DNA of 64,000 bases from Chamaelirium japonicum (Eukaryota > Streptophyta > Magnoliopsida > Liliales > Melanthiaceae): positions 117,487,515 through 117,551,514 of the forward strand of contig OX393550.1 in the NCBI GenBank assembly GCA_947650365.1, given 5' to 3'. The number at the start of each line of letters is the position of its first letter. Position 1 is the stretch's first letter. Positions 55,322 through 64,000 of this stretch are shown here, in pieces. The notes beneath the pieces were generated by a model. It made no database searches, was not told the origin of the DNA, and worked only from the letters and a program-made list of their open reading frames with translations. A program made the position numbers and the translations under genes.

Positions 55322-58300
55322 TGATGGTGCCAAAATTATCACCAGCTCGTTGTCCACGTGACAGTAACGGGAGGTGACGCATGGAGACATCAGGGTCCCC
55401 CTGAGGGTCGTCCTCACCTTTGGATGCACCTTGAGCGGCCTCGGTCGACCGAAGGGGCGACCTTGGGTAGCCAAAGAAAAAGCCCCCCATAGGTGAGCTC
55501 AAGATTCAAGACCAACCCCGATTTTTGGATAAGCAGCATTGTGACCAGAATAGGACTTGAAATTCAAAGAACACTCCCAACGTAGCTGGCCTCTGCCCTC
55601 ACGAGCAGCTCGCACGTGAAAGAGGTCGCCCGTGGCTGGCGCCTACAGCTCGCCCCTAACCACTCACGAGCAGGTCACATGCAGAAAAGGTCGCCCGTGG
55701 CTCGCGCCCATAGCCCGCCCGAGAGCTAGCCCTGACCGTACACGATCGACTCGCCCATGGAAGAGGTGTCGCCAATAATAAAGCGGTAACAAGTCGACAG
55801 ATATTACCACCCTCGTGGAACTACGTGGGCAATTGCAAGCCAGATTAGCTATCCAGAGTCGGTTTAGAACACCCCAGACTGGAGCCTTCCAGAATGTCCA
55901 CCTAGCACAGACAAGACCGGTGATCCCCCCCTCACCACCGCATGGCAGGCAAAACGACAAAGTCCATTAAAGGACCCATGTGGACTGACATGGAAGGGCC
56001 GGGAAAGAGCGGCCACGTGTCGAACTCTTATGGCCTGCAAAAGGTTGTAAAGGTATGACCCCCGGCTCCAAAGTATAGGTTCAAAATTCTGAAACCCAAA
56101 CACTTTCCATTTACTAAACCTCCCTCCTTTCGAACCTTCACTGACTTGAGCATCCGAGGGTCTGCGTGTTGGAAATAAATCCATGGTAGAGGCCCGCAGC
56201 GGAAGCAAAGTGAAGGTCCGAAGACCGAGAGCGGTGTACGTTACATATCAAAATTTTCATCAAAACGATCTACACGTGCGTGTATTAATCTAGCATGACA
56301 ACTACGTGAACCTCTAACGTTGATCTAACATGAAAGAACAATCTAGCATGCATGCATGTTCTATCTATACTAGATCTACATGTTAGAGATCATACCTACG
56401 TGCGGATTCTTTCACCGCAACAAGTTTCTTCTTTGTCGATGGAGATGGGCTCGGATCTGCTCGATATAGCTTTGGTGCGACAGCCATAACTTTCTTCTTC
56501 GAACTTGGATTAGGCTGAAATTTGGACTGTAGGTAGCCAACTTCAAGACACAACTTTTACAACAAGTTTCACCTCGTTTGGACTTCTGTAACTCCCGAAA
56601 TCATAGAAAAAACACTAATTTTTTGTGCATATTCTGGACAGTAAAAGATTGCGGGAGATGCTTCTAGTTCACCCGATCTCACACGATGCACAACACCTCA
56701 TCGATGGATCTCTGAGTGCCTCCATCCAACAAGCCTTCTTCTTCTATAAAACACCACGCAAGGAAGACGAGTCGCCATCTAATGGCGCAAGCGAGGGAGA
56801 GAGAGACGAGAGAGGAGATGAGAAAAGAGGAGAGGGGACGGCTAGGGTTTCCCCATGGCATGGCCGGCCCCTAGGTCTTGCATCGCCAACCCCCTCTCCC
56901 CCATTACTCATATATAGAGCTGCCCTATCCTTATGAATGAGGCTAGTACGGATAAGGTTCAACTAATTCAAACTCTCCCTATATATCTCTCCTTTATCTC
57001 TATCTTTTTCTTGGTTTTGAAAACGGTCAAAACCAGCCCATTTTCTGTGCCTCATGACCGACCCATTCATTGAAGGCAACAACCTCCTGAAACCAATGGG
57101 GCCGGCCTTGACCAGTCTCCCAACACTTAGGGCCGGCCCTCTTAGTGCATAGTGGCGCATGGTATGACCAAAATGCCCTTATGTCACTAGTTGGTCGTTC
57201 CTCGTGTACGAGACTTTATAAGACACACATAAGTGAAGTGCACCAGTGATTTCACTATTCTCTGAGGTTTCCGTAGGGTGCCCCTAGTGAAGTCAACTAG
57301 TCAACTCGCAATATGTCCTGGTGCATCGCACCCATGTGGTAAAGTCCACTTATGACAAGGAATTGCTACATGCGTCTCTCCACTAACGTAAGGTTTCCCC
57401 TTAGTGCACACACGTAGTTACGCATTTACCGTGCACTAGTGCGAAGCACTCACGGAGCGTAGACTTGGACTACTCGCTTCCTCTTACTGCGTCCTGTGTT
57501 TTGAGGAAATGGTACAAGGACCGTACATAATGTCGATAAGGTGGAACCTTCTGGGACCAGGGTTCATAGCTTCTAACTTAGACTCGATCGACACACTACC
57601 CGAGTGTACCATCGATCCTTTGAGTCCGAGTTAACCTGTGTGGCCACCCAGAGTGCGACGCAGGCTGCACTCCAATTTCCCTGGACTTACTATGTTCTCC
57701 TGTATACCCCTGCTCTCCGCTTAGTATGGTAAACCCACTGTCCCTCCATCTGGTGCCATGATGCAACTCGAGCAGTGCAGAATACCGTCAGACTTGAGTG
57801 CTTATATGACTCGGTTCCTTCCAGGTTGACTATATACATTATACCTCCGATTACTCTGCCGAGTAACCGGATCCGTCACCAGTCCAACTGATAACCACCT
57901 GGCCAGGGTTTAATACGACGTAGGTCAGACCAAGGAACACACCTCCCATTAGGGGTGTGGATAGTTTGCAGGAGTGACACGCTGATGCAACGCCAGCCGG
58001 GTAACCTAGTACACCGTGGTTTTGGATCACTGCATCTGGATCCTCACACATTGGTGCACCAAAGCACCACACAATTGGTTAGTCCACCAGACATGGTTCC
58101 TCAGGGTTTAGGACCATTTTACCCTAAGTAGAAACACGATTTAGTGCACCGGTGTCTGCTCACCGATCTGTGCACCGTGTTGGTTCCGTTCGGTCACATA
58201 CACTGTGCCTGGTAATGACCGTGGTGGAGACACCCATGCTCTATCATCCCAACAGCTTATCCTGATAGGGCGACCAACCCTAATCAGAGCTGCGAACGTA

Positions 58301-58566
58301 TTTAGGTTACATGGGACCAGTCCCTTGAGTCTCCTACTCAAGTGGATTACCATGTAGCCATGGCTCTCTGTTCTGTAATCAGAAACGTACTAAGGTACGT
58401 ACCAAAATGCAATCCTATACTATCAACAATACATAGCTAAACTATAGGTTTTTACGAGCTGTAGACCTCACCAATTCTAACACTGCGCTCCTCACAGAGC
58501 CAGCCGCTCACATGATCTTGGTCTTGCAGGTCGAGTGACTGGTCCAGCGAGATTTTTTCCCTAACA
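55322..58566 (+). repeat. Left LTR of the gypsy element, split by a solo LTR
   Basis: It starts TGATGGTGCCAAAATTATCA and ends TTCCCTAACA. The LTR is interrupted after CTGCG at 56166 and resumes at 58488 with CTCCTCACAGAGCCAGCC, exactly as in the uninterrupted right LTR near 62765. Confidence 0.92.
56167..58482 (-). mobile_element. Solo LTR, second copy, nested in the gypsy LTR
   Basis: On the plus strand it starts TGTTGGAAATAAATCCATGG and ends ATTCTAACA. The target duplication is CTGCG (56162-56166 and 58483-58487). It is 2,316 bp. It is the same family as 45264-47399 but inverted and diverged with small indels. The frames at 57851-58072 (minus) and 45704-45967 (plus) correspond to the same LTR segment. 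Confidence 0.93.
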
Positions 58567-59544
58567 TTTGGCACCATCTGTGGGATCTTTCGACTGGTTC
58601 CTGTGATAACGCCCATGACCATACGGTTGAAAGCTATGCTTTCACAGGAGACCCTAATGGCTCCTTCCATAAGGGGCAGAGACGGGCGAAGGCTCACGCC
58701 ATATCTGCACAAAGTGGGACGTTGGCTCAAACTACCCAACCCCCTGCCCCGCTCAGTGACCGGCTCCTCATGGAGATGCTGACCACCTAGCGGGCCATGA
58801 TGGACAAACTGGGGTGACTGCGTCTGGTTCTTGCGACGAGCGGAAGAACTAATCATCCCCCTCCCTCGGTCCCGAGCAACGGAAGGAAGGATCAGTGGGT
58901 CAATCTCGGCAGCCAAGAGTATCGGCAGGGGCCGCTTTCCCTACGCGACCTCTTCCGATCCTGATGTCGCATCAACCTATGCTGGCACCCACACGACTGG
59001 CATCCCAACAGGAGCCCGCCATAGGAGGCATAGTCACAAACAAGATAAGAGAGTCGGCTCTCGGGCGACTTCAACGACTTGTCACCCAGCGTTCCAGCAA
59101 TAAACCGACTCCACCTTCGACTCCCCCTCGCCGACGAAGCCGAAGTGCAGGGTCTGACGAGGTCTCGAGGACGAGATCATAACCTATGCCATCAGTGTAA
59201 GTGGGACCCCATGATGGAAGTGTTACCCCGTGCGGAGACTCGCGAGGTGACAGCCTCGCACAGACCTTTCCCGGGCCCAAGGCAGCTACCGGTGAAGCAG
59301 CGGAGCGATCGCCAGGACATCACCCCGAGCACCGCTGCAGCAAGAGTGCGGACCGACTTAGACGAGGCGTGCATGATCGCTTAGGGCCTGCGCGATCGCT
59401 TTTGGGAAATCGCCCCGAGCACTGGCAGCTACCTAGCATGCCTGTCGACCTCTTATAAGACCTTGCCGCTCGTGGAGGAAGCTCGCCCTTCATAAGCGAA
59501 GTTCACCAGGGGGTTTCCCTCAGCACTAGACCCCGTGAAAATTC

Positions 59545-60060
59545 GTGTTGTTTGATGGGTCACAATACCCCATGGACCACCTCTTGGCCTACCGGAAGTT
59601 GTTGTTTTTCCGGGACCAGGACCATGTATTATGTCGTGCCTTCCCGAGCAGCTTGACGGGTTTGGCCCTGGACTAGTTTCATAAGTTACCTCCGGGCTCG
59701 ATCCTGAGCTTCACTACTCTGTCCAGGCTATTCTTGAAACAGTACCGATGCAATCTACAACCTCCAAAGTTAATTGAATCACTATTCGGTCTCACCATGG
59801 GCCCACGGGAGACCCTCCGGTGCTTTTCGATGTGATTCTAGAATGCCTACCTCGCCCTCGAGGACTTATCCAAGTGAGACCGGACAACCATGAGTGCCTT
59901 TCGGAGTGCGCTCCTCGAAGGAGGTAAGATTCATGATGCTATTATCATTTCCGATCCCCGCACCATGGTCGAGCTCTTCGCCTTGGTACAGCAACATATT
60001 AAGCTTGAAGATGCGGTCTTAGATCGCCGAGGGAAGATTGCCGAACAGCGGCCTCATTCT
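59545..60060 (+). pseudogene. gag: Decayed gypsy gag
   Basis: One frame with several stops reads FDGSQYPMDHLLAYRKL, CRAFPSSLTGLALD-stop-FHKLPPGS, LSRLFLKQYRCNLQPPK, then FRSALLEGGKIHDAIII and ELFALVQQHIKLEDAV. This is the capsid core of Ty3/gypsy gag. TAG replaces the usual Trp after ALD. No zinc knuckle, protease or polymerase follows. Confidence 0.8.
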
Positions 60061-60164
60061 ACCTTGCGCGTAGGCACTCTCTTGTTGACCATTTTGTGAA
60101 ATAAAAGGGTATTTGGACTAAATGAGTCTTCAAATATGTGCTCGATAGTGATCCACAAAGAACA

Positions 60165-60345
60165 ACTCACATGCGATCAGCTCGCACATAGTTCCCTCAG
60201 AGAACAGCTCGCATGCAGCTCCCTCAAAGAACAGCTCGCACACGAGCAGCTCACATGAAGCTCCCTCAAAGAACAGCTCGCACGCGATCTGCTCGCACTC
60301 AGCTCCCTCAAAGAACAGCACGCACACAGCTTCCTCAAATAAATA
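60165..60345. repeat. Short minisatellite (AGCTCGCA...CTCCCTCAAAGAAC)
   Basis: About five imperfect units of 30-42 bp combine AGCTCGCACACGAGC-like and AGCTCCCTCAAAGAACAGC sequences, inside the gypsy element. Confidence 0.85.
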
Positions 60346-61019
60346 GTTCACCGTCGTGCGGACTTAAAGCAAGACCGAGGTTCTCAGTGGCCATCCCGAA
60401 CAACCTTGAGATCATCGGGCTAGTCCGCTGTCTAGGGGACATTAAACATGACCGGGGTCCTTCGTATTCACGTGCCATGATAGGAAGCACCCCGGGGTGA
60501 TCTAAGGGGACCTGAATGGGTGACCACCCATTTAGGCGACCTGAAAATCTCTTGGAAACCCCTTGAAACTCGGGATTGGTGAGATCGCAAAGAGAAATGC
60601 GAAAGCCGCAAATGACCGAGCTGAGGGCATGTCCAGTAATCAGGGTTGCAGAGGGAACTTAACTGGGCAGGGGACAGCTAGCACTTAATTTATTTTTCAA
60701 AATAGAAATATTAACTCCTTGGGCTCTGGAAGTTTTGAATTATTAGATTTATGTTTCGTTGATTTTCCTAGCTCAAGGATCAAATTGTATTTTATCAAGC
60801 ATGTCATATTTTCGCTTGCATACCATTTTTTAAAATGAGTGGAACTTTTAAAGCGATTTAGCTGCCTCGCCCAGGGTAGGACCCTTAAGACCACTGAACA
60901 ACCTCATAAGCAAGCACGTAGACAAACATCAAAGACAAAAAGCAAGGACAAAGGCGAACATAAGAGGATTCACTATCGGAAATCCATTACAAGGATAAGG
61001 ACAACGATCTCATGGTTTG

Positions 61020-61795
61020 CTCGCCTGGTGCCATGCAGTTTCGCTCATTGAGTGACCTTGTGACATCACGGACAGACGCGGCCTGATGTCGCATAGCTTA
61101 GCTTGTTGAGCAACCTGATAACATCACGGGAAGATGCGACGGAGACACCTTACGCGACCTAATGCTATGCAGCTTACCTTGTTGAGCGACCTGGTGATAT
61201 CACGGGCAGACACGATGGAGACACCTTACGCGGCCTGATGCCATGCAGTTTTATTCATTGAGCGACCTGGTGACATCATGGGCAGACGTGGTGGAGGCAC
61301 CTTACGTGGCCTGATGTCACGTAGCTTAGCTTGTTGAGCAAGCTAGTGATATCATGAGCAGACGCAATAAAGACGCCTTACACAACCTAATGCCACGTAG
61401 CTTAGCTCGTTGAGTGACCTGGTGACATCACGGGCAGACGTGATGGAGACACCTTACGCGTCCTAGTGCCACGCAGTTTTACTCATTGAGCGACCTGGTG
61501 ATCGACATCACGGGCAGACGCGACAGAGGTACCTTACGCGACCTGATGCCACTTAGCTTAGCTCGTTGAGCGACCTGGTGACATCACGGGCAAACACAGC
61601 GGAGACACCTTACGCGGCCTAACGCCACACAGTTTAGCTCGTTGAGCGACCTAGTGACATCACGGGCAGACGCGATGGAGATACCTTACGCGGTCTGATA
61701 CCATGCAGTTTTGCTCGTTGAGCGACCTAGTGACATCACGGGCAAACACGACGGAGACACCTTACACGACCAAATATCACACCATATAGCCGACT
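61020..61795. repeat. Tandem array, period about 76-80 bp, about ten units
   Basis: Units contain GAGCGACCTGGTGACATCAC, GGGCAGACGCGAYGGAGACA and CCTTACGCGGCCTGATGCCA. Starts are near 61045, 61110, 61186, 61264, 61340, 61416, 61494, 61572, 61650 and 61728. The array lies just upstream of the polypurine tract, where Tat/Ogre-like elements often carry tandem repeats. Confidence 0.88.
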
Positions 61796-61924
61796 TTACA
61801 TAATGGAATACAGTTTGCTGGAACTGGTCAGTAGACAGAAGAATCGAACTGGTCTACGTGGATAACCACGCTGGGCTCCTGAGCAGGCGAAACTTTATCC
61901 AACTGCCCCCTTAGGAGGGGGTAA

Positions 61925-62848
61925 TGATGGTGCCAAAATTGTCACCAGCTCGTTATCGACATGGCAGTAATGGGACGCGGCGCATGGAGATATCAGGGTC
62001 CCCCTGGGTGTCGTCCTCACCTTTGGATACACCTTGAGCGGTCTCGGTCGATTGAAGAGGCGACCTTGGGTAGCCAAAGAAAAAGCCCCCCCCCCCCCCC
62101 GGGGGGGGGGTGAGCTCGAGATTCAAGGTCAACCCCGATTGCATCGTGACCAGAATATGACTTGGAATTCAAAGAACACTCCCAACGTAGCTGGCCTCCA
62201 CCATCACGAGCAGCTCGCATGTGGAAGAGGCCACCCATGCCTGGCGCCCACAGCTCGCTTAGGAGCTCACCCATGACCACTCATGAGCAGTTTGCACGTA
62301 GAAGAGGTCGCTCGTAGCTGGCGCCCACAGCTCGCCCTAACCGCATGCGATCGGCTCACCACGGAAGTGGTATCGCCTACAGTAAGGCGGTAACAAGTCG
62401 ACAGATGTCAACACCCCCGTCGAACTACATGATCAATTACGAGCCACATTAGCCGGCTAGAGTCGGTCTAGAACACCCCATACTGGAGCCTCCCAGAATG
62501 TCCACCTGGCATAAACAAGACTAGTGCGCCCCCCTCGCCACCGACTGGCAGGCTAAACAACAAAACCCATTAAAGGACCCATGTGGACTGAGGCAGAAGG
62601 GGCGGAAAAGAGTAGCCACATGTCGAACTTAGGCGGCCTGCAAAAAGCTATAAAGGTATAACCCCCGGCTCCAAAGTATAAGTTCAAAATTCTGAAACCC
62701 AAACACTTTCCATCTACTAAATCTCCCTCTTTTCGAACCTTCACTAACGTGAGCGTCGAAGGGTCTGCGCTCCTCATGGAGCCAGCCGTTCACGTGATCT
62801 TGGTCTTGCAGGTCGAGTCTTCGGTCCAACGAGATTTTCCCCTCGATA
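61925..62848 (+). repeat. Right LTR of the gypsy element
   Basis: It starts TGATGGTGCCAAAATTGTCA and runs to 62848. It is preceded by AGGAGGGGGTAA and followed by the target duplication GATCT. A TATA-like TATAAA lies at 62649. A C-then-G homopolymer (62087-62110) replaces a few bases of the left LTR. Divergence from the left LTR is clear by eye, so insertion is older than that of the Copia elements. Confidence 0.92.
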
Positions 62849-62853
62849 GATCT

Positions 62854-63990
62854 AATAAATTAGTATAATCATTCTGAATATAATTTTAATTACAACAAAT
62901 ATATTTATCGTTGTAAATTCTTGTGGTATATCAAAAATTTCTTTGGGCAAAATACGTGTATCTCCAGATAATACTTTGAATGACATCCCATAGTTTTGAT
63001 AATTTTGCATATAAAATTATGCATATTTATCTCCTGTTAACCTATAAATGAATCTCAATATTAGATACTATGATAAAATATAAGGGTATAATTTTAGTAA
63101 TTATCATGCTTGTAGGTCACGTATTTCTCTGATTAATCGGTTTATAAATATTTTAGAGTATGACATTGTTGATAACCCCGTTCCTAAAATAGAAATGTAT
63201 GTTAATTATAAATAAATAAAATATTAGTAATTTAGTTTAAGATAATAATAATAAACTTACCTCGGTATTTTCTTATTTGAACGACACATCCTAAAATTAT
63301 TGGTTTCTCATCAATAATATTTTTTAGCTTTTGACCTATCTCCTTCACCGACCCTATAATATCATTATAATAGAAGTGCAACTGTGTATAAAAAAATCTA
63401 TTATTAATTAAATAAATACTTATTTAAAATAAAAATTAAAAAAAATAAAAAATAAAAACTTACCTCTGATAAAAAACTGAAATATCTTGATTGATGTTAT
63501 CGTTAGAATCTTAATATGCTTGGCTTTTTATTTCTCGCACAGGACCAATACCAATTACAAATCCAAGTTTATCTGATAATTATTTAAAACTTAATTCATG
63601 TTAGATTATGAGTAGATATTAGATAATTTTTGTTCTGATAAGGCTATACATACCGATCAAATTAGCAGGTAGATCATCCCGGTGCTTGATATCACCCAAA
63701 GATACAAAATTATTTTTATATAACAATCTTGAAGTAGACTCTCTAATAATTGATCTCTTAGTCACGATAAAATAAAATTCATTATCAACAATCCGATGTT
63801 GATCTTCTGATTTTTGGACTTGAACATTTGATATGGAATAAATTTTTCATTCTTTAAGTCGATCCTTGAAATGAGGGACATGATCATTTAAAATTCATGC
63901 TTCTATCTCAAGATCCTGCTTTAAAAAATATGTATTATTTTTCATATAAATTTAAATTTAGATAAGTACTATAATATAAAATTACTTCTA
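62854..63990 (-). pseudogene. RPA-like (DUF223/OB-fold, Helitron-associated type), N-terminal part
   Basis: Minus-strand exons, right to left: about 63950-63660 encodes ILNDHVPHFKDRLKE then IYSISNVQVQKSEDQHRIVD and NNFVSLGDIKHRDDLPANL. It has TGA codons in place of Trp and Gly. About 63570-63474 encodes KLGFVIGIGPVREIKSQAY with a GTAAG donor. About 63380-63266 encodes NDIIGSVKEIGQKLKNIIDE and PIILGCVVQIRKYRG. About 63030-62900 encodes YGMSFKVLSGDTRILPKEI. This order matches OB folds of RPA70-like proteins carried by plant Helitrons. It continues off the right edge and is split from its C-terminus by the gypsy element. Confidence 0.65.
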
Positions 63991-64000
63991 TGACCAGTGA

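Larger units (their letters stand above)
55322..62848 (+). mobile_element. Ty3/gypsy LARD-like element with a nested solo LTR
   Basis: The LTRs are 924 bp each. The left one is 55322-56166 plus 58488-58566 once the nested element is removed. The right one is 61925-62848. The target duplication is GATCT (55317-55321 and 62849-62853). A primer-binding-site-like TGGCACCATCTGTGGGA follows the left LTR, and a purine tract AGGAGGGGG precedes the right LTR. The 3.4-kb interior has only a decayed gag and tandem repeats, with no pol. It is probably mobilised in trans by a Tat-like relative; the lineage is inferred from PBS and gag. Confidence 0.92.

Noticed and set aside
61020-61795. Regularly spaced repeat resembling a CRISPR array
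   Set aside because: Unit length about 78 bp with no unique spacers, inside a plant LTR element. It is a tandem repeat.

Overview
This is nuclear DNA of a flowering plant, probably repeat-rich. The evidence is a plastid-type starch phosphorylase gene split into many introns, plant Copia, Gypsy, TRIM, LINE, MULE, hAT and Helitron elements, and a plastid rpoC1 fragment lodged in an intron. The species cannot be read from the sequence with confidence. Base composition is AT-rich in introns, and long (TA)n, (GA)n and (CT)n tracts are common.

Layout. 1-24353 (+): the plastidic alpha-glucan phosphorylase gene (PHO1/PHS1 type), from exon 2 to the stop codon. Exon 1 with the transit peptide lies left of the window. 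Fourteen exons join in frame into about 964 residues. The introns hold a tandem TRIM (212-813), a young antisense Copia element (2756-7909), two 150-bp palindromic MITEs flanking a plastid rpoC1 fragment (16817-17657), a second young antisense Copia element (17771-23036) and a 665-bp near-perfect palindrome (23110-23774). 24625-27655: a MULE-type element, a LINE 3' remnant, an 88-bp minisatellite and paired MITEs. 27962-about 39850 (-): a gene for an unrecognised coiled-coil protein of about 445 residues, tail-to-tail with PHO1. Its introns hold a Gypsy gag relic, a MULE-like insertion, a Helitron end, a VNTR and a hAT-in-hAT nest. 40100-44091: pyrimidine-rich DNA, then an array of foldback repeats. 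About 44235-54244 (+): a decayed autonomous-type Helitron (Rep plus PIF1-like helicase) broken by a solo LTR, a Gypsy chimera with inverted ends and many point lesions. 54500-64000 (-): an RPA-like (Helitron-associated type) pseudogene split by a 7.5-kb Gypsy/LARD-like element, whose 5' LTR itself carries a solo LTR.

How it fits together. Only two host genes are seen: PHO1 (starch/maltodextrin phosphorolysis in the plastid) and the coiled-coil gene. Everything else is mobile DNA in nested layers that can be ordered by target-site duplications (TSDs). Both Copia elements are the youngest by LTR identity (0/165 and 1/129 differences by eye). The Helitron and RPA-like genes are old and dead. The strongest observations are the tandemly repeated acidic insert of PHO1, the GGGG-ended foldback elements sitting in (TA)n tracts, the Helitron reading frame that is restored exactly by ignoring the solo LTR, and an unrecognised cysteine-rich/110-residue module between the helicase and the Helitron 3' end. 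No complete new defence or regulatory system is visible.
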